From Auriscalpium vulgare (lineage: Eukaryota; Basidiomycota; Agaricomycetes; Russulales; Auriscalpiaceae): a stretch of 64,000 bases of DNA. The notes beneath the pieces are model-generated. The model searched no databases. It saw nothing but the letters and a program-made list of their open reading frames with translations, and was not told the DNA's origin. The position numbers and the translations under genes were made by a program. Of the stretch, positions 11,498 through 22,400 are shown piece by piece. Every line of letters begins with the position of its first letter. The first letter of the stretch is position 1. The stretch spans positions 1,054,001 to 1,118,000 of the forward strand of contig JAHBBC010000001.1 of the NCBI GenBank assembly GCA_019915015.1, written 5' to 3'.

Positions 11498-11565
11498 GCC
11501 GAATCGAAAACGAAAGGCGTTTGAAAACGAAACGGAAACGAAAACGGTCTACTCTGAGCTCCCCT
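11498..11565 (-). repeat. Right terminal inverted repeat, Harbinger copy 2
   Basis: 68 bp, the exact reverse complement of 8183-8250; it ends in GAGCTCCCCT and is followed by AAT. Confidence 0.92.
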
Positions 11566-11807
11566 AATGACGTCTTCCTCCGACGACCAACTCGCATTAG
11601 ATCACCTGGTGGCCGACGCCTGCGGACGGCATTATGTACAACCAGAACTGCCTTCGGCTCTCTAGGTCTCTTGTAGGTCGACTCGGATGTCTGCCACTCC
11701 TTGTGCCAAACTTTTCCCATGTGCTTCCTAGTCCTGGGTCGCACTGGCAGCGGGAATGTTCCTGGTGTTCTTCATCTAGGCGCGCGGCGTCAATGTGGCG
11801 ACTGAAC
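11566..11807. repeat. Right part of dispersed repeat split by the transposons
   Basis: This segment aligns with 15801-16060 (shared GGCATTATGTACAACCAG, CTAGTCCTG..GGTCGCACTGGC and GGCGTCAATGTGGCGA). With 4420-4796 it rebuilds one continuous copy of the repeat that is interrupted exactly at the transposon ends. Confidence 0.75.
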
Positions 11808-12010
11808 GACGAGCCTCAGTCGGGCTCCCCATATTGTTCCTGGTCCCATCGTCTTGCCAACCACCAGACTGTGGATATCTTACCGCATTCCTGTTGACTT
11901 CCCGGGTGCAGATTCGCTTTGCTTGATGTTCGTGCATATTAAGACTCGGTTCCGTCGGCAGTCATCACTCTACTTGTACTCCTGCTTGAGCAGGCCCGTG
12001 GGTGTCATCT

Positions 12011-13357
12011 ATGCTGCTCTCCCACGACGTAGTGAAAATTGAACGTGCGTCTCAGCTTTACTTGGAATGGATAGTCACCTCAGCGTCTGCGCATTTATCC
12101 AGTGACGGAGTCCATCGCAGGCTCTGTTGCCATAGGTTTGACGGTTACTCGCCTGTGGATCAGACGAGACAGACACTGGTGGGACGATGCCTGGGCATTT
12201 TTCTCCATGATCAGGTGCGTGTCCTGCCGGCAATTCACTGCGTCTCGTGCTCATATGCCTCCTCCCGAGTGGCAGCCTCATCATACAGGTTGTTGCAACC
12301 TTCATCTACGCGCAAGTACTGGGTAAGCCCACATCCCCTGCGAGCACTTCAACATGCTCAGCAGGACCTCTTCGACAGGCCACATGTTGGAGTCGAGCAT
12401 GTACTATCTCATGGTATCGACCTCCTATTCCGTGAATTGGTCCGCGCGTATCTCCATCCTGGTTTCCATCATCCGGATCGACCCCGACCCGGACGCGCGA
12501 CGCAAGCTCATGTGGCTCGTCGGCGTGTTCGTCGGGGTGCTCATATTCCTCGTAGCGCAGCTCCTGTGGGTCTGCGAGCCGCAGCCGGGGTGGAAGTCGC
12601 AGCTGCCGCCTCAGTGCCGGCTCACCAAACAGGTGGCCATTTGCCAGCTAGTCTGTGAGCGCGCCTCGTCCGTCTCTGATACCCCACAATCTGCTCACCA
12701 TTCCCTGTATAGTTGACGTGATAGCAGACTTCCTGCTCATCACGCTTCCCCTGCGACTCATACGAGGCGTGAAAGACAGGCAACTCCGGCACCGCGTCAT
12801 GTTCATTTTTTCCACGAGCAGTAAGCGCCTTCCTGTTCTCACCGCAAGAGCTCGTTTGACACGATCGCGCAGTTGCGACGACAATAGTATCGCTCACCCA
12901 CGTGGCATTTATCCTCACATCCGGCGGCACGAAAGAGGGCATCACTGGGGTCGTCGAGGCGTGCGTCTCGCTGACGGTCGCGAATGTCCCCGTCGTAGGG
13001 ACTGCGCTCACGCGCCTCGCTACGCGGCGCCTTCCGCCCGGGCCCGTTCCAACGGACATGCCGGACGTAAACGACATGAGCTGGTCGATGCTCTGGCGCT
13101 TCACCGGCCGCCGGACACGCTTTGAGCACACGGAAGGGCCGTCCGGCACTGCAGAACTCGGCGGTATAGATCCCTCAACGCCCTTTGAGATTATGTCTGT
13201 GTACATACGCGCCATCGCCGGGACAGCGTGCTGCGCAACTTGTCCCTACTGGGATGCGATATCTTCCCGCGATCCTTCGTGCGAATCGCCGCGAGCCGCC
13301 TTTGAATATGGATATTCCGCCCATAACACCTCCTCGGTGTCTCGCGTCCGTGCATAG
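12011..13357 (+). CDS. Rhodopsin-domain integral membrane protein
   Basis: Fungal seven-helix membrane protein of the rhodopsin-domain/PTH11-like type, expanded in ascomycetes and basidiomycetes; molecular function mostly unknown. Six exons (12011-12044, 12103-12214, 12276-12322, 12379-12654, 12713-12820, 12873-13357) add up to 354 codons with no interruption. Family hallmarks: the early TRLWIRRDRHWWDDAW motif, then helices around SLIIQVVATFIYA, LVGVFVGVLIFLVAQLLW, VIADFLLITLPLRLI and TTIVSLTHVAFIL, and the conserved acidic/aromatic spacing after helix 2. The first exon encodes only 11 residues. The tail after the last helix is hydrophilic. The gene lies directly beside the transposon pair, with its upstream region inside the dispersed repeat. 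Confidence 0.8.
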
Positions 13358-13882
13358 CTCCCAGCGCTAGTACAGCGCTCTTGATCTGTCTCTCGACGAT
13401 CTCTCACACGCACGCGTGCCTGTATTGATTGGACCATAACGCGGACTTGTCAAAGTTACGGACGCCATCGGATGACATCAACCGAACTGCCCGCACCTCT
13501 AGCTCTCTCCCCTCTTGTTTTGGCCCGCACTCTGGCCTGTTCTCGTGCACTTCATCATCTCACGTCGGACAGGCAGCAGGGCTTTCCTGGTGCTCTGCAA
13601 CACTCGAAGTCTTGGAGTTGCAAGCACCAACAGCCACAAATGACGGCAAGCCTCAGACGGTAGGCTTCCCCCTCTTGTCCAATCGGCTTGCGAACTGCGA
13701 CGTAGCAGATAGCTATCGTTATCAAGACCCCCGCTGAATCTCCAACAACAAGGCGCATCCGTAGACGCTCTGTCGTAAAATAATGAAGATATGCTTCGTC
13801 GGCGGCCAGTCAACATCCCTCCCAACCATTACACTCAACCCTTGCTTCAGCGGGCCGTGGTTACCCGTCAGGCATCCAGCTC
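13358..13882. other. Intergenic with weak echoes of 11720-11990
   Basis: Scattered short matches (for example TTTCCTGGTGCTCTGCA near 13585 against CCTGGTGTTCTTCATC near 11765, and CCTCAGACGG near 13652 against CCTCAGTCGG near 11814) suggest this is a decayed duplicate of the region upstream of the membrane protein gene. The match is weak and was judged by eye. Confidence 0.4.
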
Positions 13883-13974
13883 ATGTTGCCCTCCCACGGC
13901 GTGGTGAATATTTTACGTGCGTCTTGGCCTTACTTGAAATGTATAGTCATCTCAGCGTCTGCGCGTTTTTATAG
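13883..13974 (+). pseudogene. Duplicated exon 1 and intron 1 of the rhodopsin-domain gene
   Basis: Bases 13883-13916 (ATG TTG CCC TCC CAC...) match exon 1 at 12011-12044, and 13917-13974 match intron 1 at 12045-12102. Both pairs have identical lengths, 34 and 58 nt, and the intron ends are kept. The similarity stops at the 3' splice site: what follows is not exon 2. This is a truncated partial duplicate, not a gene. Confidence 0.8.
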
Positions 13975-15464
13975 TCGGTGCCGGGCGAAACCGTGGTGAT
14001 CGATGCTAGAACAGCGGCCAGCTCTTCCAGCGCTGTCCCCTCTTCCAGCGCTAACCCTTCCCGCTCGCCACGCTCGCATCTTTCAAAGAAATTATCATCG
14101 TTTCCATTTTTACAGGGACGCTCTCGGATGTCAAGGTGAGTCATAGGATCGCTGAAAGGCGTTTTGCTCTAGTCGTGCACGCTCGTTGCCTGCGCACAGC
14201 GGCTCTTCCTCGCATCCCGTGGCCACTGAGAGCAAGCTAAAGTTCGGTCGTGTCGTTAGAAAGGAGGCCTCGCCGGTAAGTTCATCAGATCTACCTTTGA
14301 CCTCTCTGACGTCCAGGTGATTGACATGTAGCTTCCGTCCATCCTAAATAAAATATCGGCCGTTCCTCCCCAACTCCCTCTTTATGCACCTGGCTCTTCG
14401 CTTCCCACCCGTTAGGCTACGTATCTTCCTGTCCTGCTGACGTTAGGACCGTGGCGACTTCAAGTTATCATAATTCTGTGTTGCTATGAATGACTCGACC
14501 ATTTCCGCATCGCCATTGGCGCAGTCTAATGCGAGACAAGGTGACTGCTAAGTATGTGAGGCGGCGAAACTGTTGTTTTTTTGCTGATGATGTGTCAGTG
14601 AAATCAAAATTGTCCTATCACTCGCGACTTGAGAGAACGGTGCTCCTGAAAAAGAACTGTGAAAACACACTCCCCATCGCCGCTTGTCCCGCGCTCGTGC
14701 TCGAGCATACGCCACGTCACGTATCACCGGCCGCAGGAGCTGGCAATGTTGGTCATCGCAGCGGCGGGACCATAGATCTTCAGACACCGGTCGAGGACAG
14801 ATTTGCCGGAGAGTCACGCAATGCCCGATACGCTCCCATGCGTTCGTGTCGGCACTTTTCCGCCCGCTCCATTGTCTATGTTCCTCAGACGCTGGCGTGA
14901 GCCGACTGGTGGTGGATGTCTTGCGACACGCGTGCGCTCTTGGTCAACCTAGAGGAGAGGGTCAGTTCAGTAGTGTGCTGCGGTAGGATTAAACGCGTAG
15001 AACTTTACGAACAGCGCTCGGACAGAGCGCTGCCGCCTCCGCGTTCCATGCTTCACCCGCCGCTATTATAATGATGCCAATGCGGTTGTAGGAAGGCCTG
15101 TTCTCCCTTCCGATGTTCTTCAGTTGCTGCGGACGGGCTGCTGAGCGGTGAGAATTTCACGAGCGATATGGACAAAATTTAGCACTAGTGTTTTCCCATC
15201 GATTTGGCTATAAATGTCTTGTTGGGAACGGAATTACGTGGGCAAAGCGAGCAAAAGCTGTATCCCGGGATCCCGAATGAACAGGCACAACTTGGGATTC
15301 CTCAGGAATATCCCTCAGGATCGATCATATCCCTCAGCATTTGTCGGGATCCCGAGTGCGTGAGTGACACTGGTCGGTCGAAGGTATCGCTTGTCCGATA
15401 GATGACTGATGAGATAACGCACTAGTCGGGATCTGAAGAATGAAAGAGTCCCGCGAGAGGTCAG
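13975..15464. other. 1.5 kb without a recognisable gene
   Basis: No ORF here resembles a protein family I know and no splice pattern emerges. Small local repeats are visible: CTCTTCCAGCGCT twice near 14020-14050, and GGGATCCCGA plus ATATCCCTCAG, each twice, between 15260 and 15360. This is probably decayed repeat-derived DNA. Confidence 0.4.
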
Positions 15465-16060
15465 TGTCTCGCCCTTGTCTTTCCTATCCTACCCCTCCGC
15501 ATGATCCTCGTCATCCCATTTACGCGCGAAATCGTGTCGACTGGCGCCGTATGCGCCACTTCAGCCATCATGGTCAGAACCAAGGTTCGGTGACGTCGGC
15601 GTGCCAACCCCTTGTCCTACCACATTGCAATATCGGCAAGCTTCTGCGTAAGTCACCGTGTAAATACACTGGCAGCGCTCTCCGTCCGTTGGTCGACGAG
15701 ATTCTCCCACCCCTCTTGCACGTTCCGTCAGGCGATGACGGACTAGTCTCCCTGAGGCATAGGTTGAAAGAAACCTATGTATTCAAACCTGCAGGGATCA
15801 AATGGCGACTAACAGGGACTAACTCGCACTGGTGGCCGACTCCTTGGGACGGCATTATGTACAACCAGGACCGCCTTAGGTCTCTTGTGGGTCGACGTCT
15901 CCCATTCCTTTCTGCCCACCTTTTGCCGGTAAAATATAATCTTGGCTCTGGCCTGTTTTCCGTGTGCTTTCTAGTCCTGCCAGGTCGCACTGGCGGCGGG
16001 AATGTCCTGGTGCTCTTCATCACTTGCAGTCAGTAGGCGCGCGCCGTCAATGTGGCGATG
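15465..16060. repeat. Diverged copy of the dispersed repeat, unoccupied site
   Basis: Aligns in its first half with 4420-4796 and in its second half with 11566-11807. The position equivalent to the transposon insertion reads GGATCAAATGGCGAC, with one AAT at 15801-15803. The divergence shows the repeat is much older than the transposon insertions. Confidence 0.75.
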
Positions 16061-16386
16061 AAGAAACGTTGCTGATACAATTCGATCGCGATATTTGGAG
16101 GTACGGCGATGCGATAGGCGAACCTATGAAGGGCGCCGAGCCGGTCGGCTGGCCAACGGCTCAAAGTAGCTCGTAAATGGCGCATGCGCCAGGGCATTGT
16201 TCTCATGTGCTGTAGAGCGTAAAACCTCGCCTCACCAGCGCTAGGTGCGTGAGGAAGGACAGCAGGTGCTTGATGGAAAGGCTGTACGAGAGTAGTCCGA
16301 AATAAAAGCCCATGAGTTCAAAGGACAGTAAAGCGATAGAATAGAAATACACCTATAATAACACAGAGCTGACACGCTGACACCAA
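16061..16386. other. Intergenic, downstream of SNU23
   Basis: About 330 bp, A/T-richer than its surroundings, presumably the SNU23 3' UTR and terminator region. Nothing else is recognised. Confidence 0.4.
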
Positions 16387-17171
16387 TCACTTCTTCGACG
16401 TGCCAAAGCCGCTGAAGCCCATCATGTTCATCATATCCGCGCCTTGGCCGTCGACTTGCATCGCCGCGTCCTGCGCAACCTCCAAACGAAATTTGTCCTT
16501 CTCTGCCTTCTTCTGCGCCTTCTTCTCCTCGCGGGCGGCGTGCTCCTTCGCGCGAATCTCCGCTAGCCGCTGTTCAAAGTCAAATGCTTTCGCGGAGGAC
16601 GCCTCCTTTGTCTTCTCGCGGAGGTATGCGATGCGCGCCCGGACCTGTGCAACTGTAGACCGCTCTATTCGCGTGGTCTGTCCGAGAGCGCGTAGATCTG
16701 TCAGCGAGGTCAGACAGTTCGGTTGACGACGGAGGCGCAGATAGCACCTACGTGCTCGCCCGTTTATGTGGTCCAGATAGCCAGTGGTGTCTTTGTATGT
16801 CCGGTCACAAGTGTCGCAGTGGAAGCCGGGCTGTCCTGGACCACGCCCTCCGGGTTTTGAACAACCATGGTCTTGTTCAGATTCTTGTCCAGCTCAAGAT
16901 CGGTTTCTCGTTGCTTCATGAGCTCTGTGGGTTTAGGAAGGTCCTTTTTCTTTCCCTTCAGAGGTTTCTTCCCTGAACATGGACGTCAGAACGTTGCTTG
17001 GTGAGGAACATACAACACACCCTGCTTCATGCGCTCTTCGTTCTCCTTCATGCGCTCCCGTTCCTCGTCATCCTTCTTCTTAGCCCTTTCCGCGTACTCC
17101 TCCTTGTCCCATTTCCGCCTGAAGTCGGTGTCGGCGGCCTTGGCGCCGTACGCGCCTTGCTTGTCGGTCAT
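16387..17171 (-). CDS. SNU23: U4/U6.U5 tri-snRNP protein SNU23 / ZMAT2, one apparent frame break
   Basis: Zinc-finger protein of the spliceosomal B complex that helps activate U6. Exons 17171-17021, 16972-16752 and 16697-16387 give MTDKQGAYGAK...DFRRKWDKEEY, a charged helix, one matrin-type C2H2 finger (FHCDTCDRTYKD...YLDHINGRAH) and IERSTVAQVRARI, all characteristic of the SNU23/ZMAT2 family. The exon sum is 683 nt, one short of 228 codons. The frame slips at the GGG (minus strand CCC) run at 16852-16854, between MVVQNP and GGRGPGQPG. One missing base there would restore the family sequence. As the gene is essential in yeast, a consensus error is likelier than a mutation. The start is 140 bp from the divergent ERD1-like gene. 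Confidence 0.9.
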
Positions 17172-17311
17172 TGTGGTCTGAAGCAAGCCTCGGTGGCGCA
17201 CCGCTGGGCCGCGCTGCCCGCCCTGCCCGCGCATCATCGCATCCTCTCGTTAACCAAACACCACCATCACCGCCGTCGCTGTCCCCTCGATGCGACTATC
17301 CCGCCACGACC
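17172..17311. promoter_or_regulatory. Shared 140-bp divergent promoter region
   Basis: SNU23 starts leftward at 17171 and the EXS protein rightward at 17312, so both promoters and both 5' UTRs must fit in or overlap these 140 bp. No TATA-like box is evident. Confidence 0.6.
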
Positions 17312-18914
17312 ATGAACAATGAATCAGACGATCTCTCCTTCGTCGTAGCCTTCCCGCTCCCTTTCCGCGTACTCTTCCTCGCTGGCATCGGCATTTTGGG
17401 CTGGGCCGCCAATTTGCACGGGCTGCACCTCCTCGGTATTGACACCGTCAGTGCGCTCGACCTCCACCCTCATGACGATTACGATTTCCACCCGTCACTA
17501 CCTCTCGATCGCAGGAACGGAGGACTCAAGCTTGTGTCCGACGCGTCCTTCCTCTACACGCCGGTGTACCGCACAACGTTTTCATACGGGGTGTGCTGTC
17601 TATCCGCATGGGCCGTATATCGCTATGCTACTCACGGCAGCTCACTTCTCGTTGATCCTTTCAAATTCATCCCTGCCATATGCGCTCTCGGTGTGCTGAT
17701 GGTCCTTCTATGTCCCTATAATGTCTTTCAAAAGCGCGAACGCGATGCATTTCTCCTGTACGTTCCTTCTGCTACCCTCTTTTCCCTCTGCTAAGAAGCT
17801 GATGACTTCGCGTTGCAGAGCCATTCGTAGATGTCTCTTCTCGCCAATCAATCACCCAATATATTTTTCAGACGTGGTGTTAGCCGATATATTCACCTCG
17901 TACGCCAAGGTCCTCGGGGACGTCTGGCTCTCATTATGCATGCTGCTCCCTGGCGGGAGCCTTCTTTCCCTTCCGGAGCAGGATGGCTGGCAACGGTGGA
18001 TTCTTCCCTCCTTAATGAGGTGCGCGCTCATCCCAGCTATCCTCTTTACATGACTGACAACCCTCGACCAGTTTCCCGTATTTGGTCCGCCTGCGCCAGT
18101 GCCTGATCGAGTACGGCTCCCCCACGAACACGAGCCGCCGCCCCCTCTTCAATGCGCTTAAATACGCGTCTTCGTTTCCTGTCATCTTTCTCTCGGCTGC
18201 GCAGCGTATCGTCGTACTAGACCTGGTGAAAGAGAAGGGCGAGCATGTCGCCAATGAGCCATGGCACGGGGAGCATGCGGTATTCCGCCTCTGGTGAGTG
18301 GTTTTTCATTAATTTGCGGACGGCGCTGAGCGTGAGACAGGCTGTTGTGCGCATTCATCAACTCCGTATATTCATTCTGGTGGGACGTGACCAATGATTG
18401 GGGTTTCGATCTACTGCGCTTCAACAGGCCACCGAAACCGCGTCCAAACTCTCTTCACCGCCCACTGGTCCTCCCTGCCTTGCACGACCGCTCGGAGTCT
18501 GTCACCACTTCAACTTCCCTTTCCAATAGCAATTCCGCTACACCCCTCTTCTCTCCCCGACACTCCTCTCGCCCCGCCTCCCCACCACGTGCCACCCAAG
18601 CTCGCCCGTACCCGTACGGCCTGCGCAGCACGCTTCTGTATCCATTGCCCTTCTACCCGCTCATCATCTTCCTTGACCTCGTACTGCGGCTGACATGGGG
18701 CATCAAACTCTCGAGCCACCTGCACGCGCACAGGCAAAGCGAGGGATCGTTCCTGATATTCTGGATCGAGGTTGCGGAGCTGCTCCGAAGATGGCTGTGG
18801 GTGTTCGTGCGCGTGGAATGGGAAGTTCTGAAGAGGGCGCAAGAGGCGGGCGAAGGGCGACAGTATAGTCTCAACTTTGACCAGGACGGCAATCCCGGTG
18901 CGTTCGAGGATTGA
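17312..18914 (+). CDS. EXS-domain protein, ERD1-like
   Basis: Polytopic Golgi protein of the ERD1/EXS family. Yeast Erd1 is needed for retention of Golgi and ER residents and for phosphate recycling after glycosylation. Exons 17312-17757, 17819-18019, 18072-18293 and 18341-18914 sum to 481 codons without interruption. Recognisable segments: N-terminal helix FRVLFLAGIGILGWAAN; the LADIFTSYAKVLGDVW stretch; RLRQCLIEY; LFNALKYASSFPV, the hallmark NxxKYxxxxPV of EXS domains; and VYSFWWDVTNDWGFDLL, the WDxxxDWG signature. A Ser/Pro-rich loop between about residues 320 and 360 is extra relative to yeast Erd1. There is no N-terminal SPX domain, which separates it from Xpr1/Syg1. Confidence 0.88.
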
Positions 18915-19434
18915 TCGGCGAGTTGTGCTACTCTGAGCGAACGACGCTGTCGTGATGAATAAATTGGAACTTGCCGCGTATCCTTTCATGATAACTTATT
19001 ATATCTGATCACCGCCTTGCTCAGAGCTCAGATTAGATTTTAGTCGCGCAGAGTAAGTATCTTGGTAATTCGGCGCGAACAGAACCCACAGCACTTCTCC
19101 TCGTAAGTTATGCGCAGTGTATTAATCCCTCGAATTATGGCACTGGAAGATCTAGAACCGACGCACCAGAGATTAGATTAGATTGGCACCAACGTTGGCG
19201 TTCGCAGCGAGATCGACGTATGTCTTCCGCGCCTCTGAATGCACTGCGGCATACGTTTGTGGCCGCCCTGTGCAAGTGCATGTTTGTAGATGGATAGTAG
19301 GAGAGTGGCACAGAGCCATGCAGTAAGCTGTTGCCGAATGATCAATCTAGGAATACCTGTGACTATAACCGGCCGACAATATGCTACCCAAGCTGGCAAC
19401 TGATCTCACCTCGTCCATCTCCCAATGGACCGGT
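18915..19434. other. Intergenic, convergent 3' ends
   Basis: 520 bp between two converging genes; A/T-rich around 18950-19060 (ATAACTTATTATATCTG), consistent with 3' UTR and polyadenylation signals. No ORF supported. Confidence 0.5.
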
Positions 19435-22400
19435 TCATGCAACAGTGCGCCTCAGCCCTTCTGCCAATACATACTCCATCCCTGCGCCGCGCGAAACGCC
19501 CTCCTTCACGCCTAGCCCTTTGCGCTCCAGGCCATCCAACACCCCACCCCACACGCTCTCCTCGACCGTCGGCCCGCAGACACCGCGCGCACGCACACCA
19601 CTGTCAAGTATACGGAGTGCCGCGAATGCGACCGGGAGCCCCACGGTGCGTGCCATGGCGGACGCGTGCGCGTCACCGTACACTGTCAACGTGGACGTAT
19701 GGACCTCTTCGGTGCGCTGAGGCGTGCGCGCGACGATCTCGTGGTGCAGGAGGACGAGGTCGCGTTCGTGACTCTGATAGCGCAGAGTATGCGCTAGGTG
19801 GAGAGCAAGCAGGTCGGCGGGTGGTAGAGGCAGGCTAGGGATAGGTAATGAGGCTGGTGACGGTCCTGCGGATAGGTGTGGAGGAACGAGAGCAAGCCAC
19901 GCGAGCGCGTCGATCAAGGTGCCCAATTGCGAATCCGCGACAAGGCTGGCAAGCGCAGAACGGAACGACGCGGAATCTGATGGTACGGGCGTCCCGAGTC
20001 GCTGCTCGAGCGCAAGACGGGCGAACGACGTCCAACTGTCCAATTTGATGTTACGCTGGTCTTCTAGCAAGCCAATCGCTTTGAACGAGTGCATCAAAGC
20101 GGCAAAGCCGGGTACCTGCACCAGTGTAAATGAACAACGCAACGCTGCAGAAGTCAGCAAACGGCATACCTAAGCGTCCCCCGCAACATCGTCCGCAAAG
20201 ATAACTTGTTTAGTGCGTAGGTGTCCACGTATGGCAGACTATCTCGATTGGCCAAGCCTTCCAACTTCAAAATATTCGACAATGGAACATCCGGGAAGTG
20301 ATGCTGCAGGATGCTTTCTCCTGGGATCTGATGGTTCTACCCCACACAAGTGTCAGGTGGTGCTGGCACGGTATCAGTAAGTGTACTCACCTCCCCACCC
20401 AGACGGAAGCTCGCGCCCTCGCTCGCCGCCCTCAGTACGCCGCGCGGGCTCCAGCTGAACTTGTATCCCAGCGGGACGTCCGCGGCATCCGGTGCAGGCA
20501 GTCCGCCGCAGAACGAAGTGAAGCTCACGACGTCCTTGCCCTCTGCGCGCAGGCGCGACAGGAGAGCATGCGCGGAACAGTGGTCGATGCCCGGGTCCAG
20601 CCCTATTTCATTCAGGAGGAGAACGTCAGACGCTTGTGCTCTGAGGATCCATGAAGTAAATATACGCGCAAGCAGAGAAAACCAAGCACGTACTTGGAGT
20701 GCAAGGCATTCATTGCCGGTGATATATAGGACGCAGTGACCATATGCTTTCGATGCTGAATGCAATGCTCAGCCACACTTGGGTGGAAGGGCGCCGGGAG
20801 GAGGCTGTGGAAGCGGAAGACAAAGTTTAGCCTTGAGATGGACCCTGAGTCGCAAACGTACATACCTTATGACCACATCTGCCTGACCAATGAGCTCTGC
20901 AACACGAGCCTGGTCGCTCATATCAAGCAGCAGGGCGGATGCATTCGAGTGCGCCGCGACAAGATGCTCTGCTTCGGGTAGTGAATTACTCGCTGTAGAC
21001 CCGCCGAATTCTCAGTGATGCGAGATTGTCCATAAATGCATTCACATACCCACAAGAACTTCGCAACCGCCCCTTGCAGCTAACTCGTCGACCGCCGGAC
21101 CGGCGACCATCCCGCTTCCCAGCACCAGCACTCGCCTTTTCCTCGACCCCGCGCTACCCTCTCCCCCTCCCACCGGGCGATCACTCACGCGCCACGCCTG
21201 CACCTTCTCATTCAGCCATTCCAAGCCCTCCCGGACTTCGCCGCCTCGCGCAACGCTTGCCCTGCCAAGCGCCTCCCCGGTATCACCCTCTTCTTTGCCG
21301 CCACTGTACCCTCTGACGAGCTCCCTGACGTACCGCACGACCTTCCCGGAGAACGCATCGCTCGCATCGCGCGGGAGGCTCGCAGGGAGGATGTCGACTG
21401 CAACTACCGCGACGCCGTTCACGTTGTACGACGGGGAGTCGAGCGTCGTCGGTGCGGTAACGAACTCGAGGGCACCATCGTTGTCGCACGAGATGTCGCC
21501 GACAGCGGCGAGGCGCGGTGCGAGCGCGAGGTCAGCTGTCCTGAGGAGGCGCGGGAATCCCGGTTTCCAGCCGGCGCCATTAAGAAAGAGGGTGAGGTAG
21601 GGTGCGATCTGTGCAGAGAATGTTCAGCGTTCAGAAGGATGACTGGTATAGCATACACTCACCTTCGAGTGGAAGTCGGACTGGTGAGCCTGAGGATCCG
21701 CGTAGTACTGTGCACGGTCATACGCCTTGCCTTCTTTATGAGAGATATACGACTCTGGTAGGGCATGGACAACGTAGATCTTATGCAGGTCCGTGTCTAT
21801 AGAGGCCCGTCAGCCTGGAGATTTGACATACGAGAAAACCACATACCCGGATTGCTCACGAGGGCTGGAAGACTTTCCGGTGCTACTTTCACAATTGGCA
21901 GTTCGGCGAGAATAGCCAGTATGCCTTGCGTCACGTTCCCATTCCTGGTGAACTGTTTCAGCGTCGATTTTCAGACAGCTTATGCCGCGGGCATACCCTG
22001 TAACTCCAAAGACAAACGGACCCAAACTCTTGGGAGTACCGTGTTCTACGATCTGACTGCCAATATACTGAAGCTGCACTCGATGGGAGTCGAGTGACGG
22101 GGATGAATGCGGTCTTGGCGTATACTGGCCTCTTGTTCAGTCAAGCATACTTCGTTGGCCTCATACGCCTAGCTCACCAAGAATGAAGATGCGACGCCTC
22201 GCTCCAATTGGTTATGAGCCATGGCTGCCAGAGCTTCCAAAGTCCCCGCAACTGCACACATCATTAGAAGACATCGCAGCTGAGAACAAACTAGACAGAC
22301 CTCCGGCGTGCCATCCAAACGCGACTGTCCGCTTGCCCTCGGCGTCCGTCAGCAGCTCGTAGTCAATCAGCCGCGCCTCCAGGCCCGGCTGCCCGCCTAC

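Larger units (their letters stand above)
8183..11565. mobile_element. PIF/Harbinger DNA transposon, copy 2
   Basis: A second 3,383-bp element in the same orientation as copy 1, with terminal repeats at 8183-8250 and 11498-11565. By eye I find no base substitution against copy 1, only ten one-base run-length differences that cancel in total length. Copy 2 has the shorter form at five sites, all in the accessory gene; its transposase frame is intact. AAT follows the right end at 11566-11568. Confidence 0.93.

Noticed and set aside
4797..11565. Retrotransposon origin of the 3.4-kb tandem repeat
   Set aside because: There are terminal inverted rather than direct repeats, no reverse transcriptase motif, and a clear DDE transposase of the Harbinger type.
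12276..12400. Apparent frame slip in the rhodopsin-domain gene between VLG and MLESSMYY
   Set aside because: Using the acceptor after TTCGACAG (intron 12323-12378) joins the exons in frame, and all six exons sum to 354 codons, so no error is needed.
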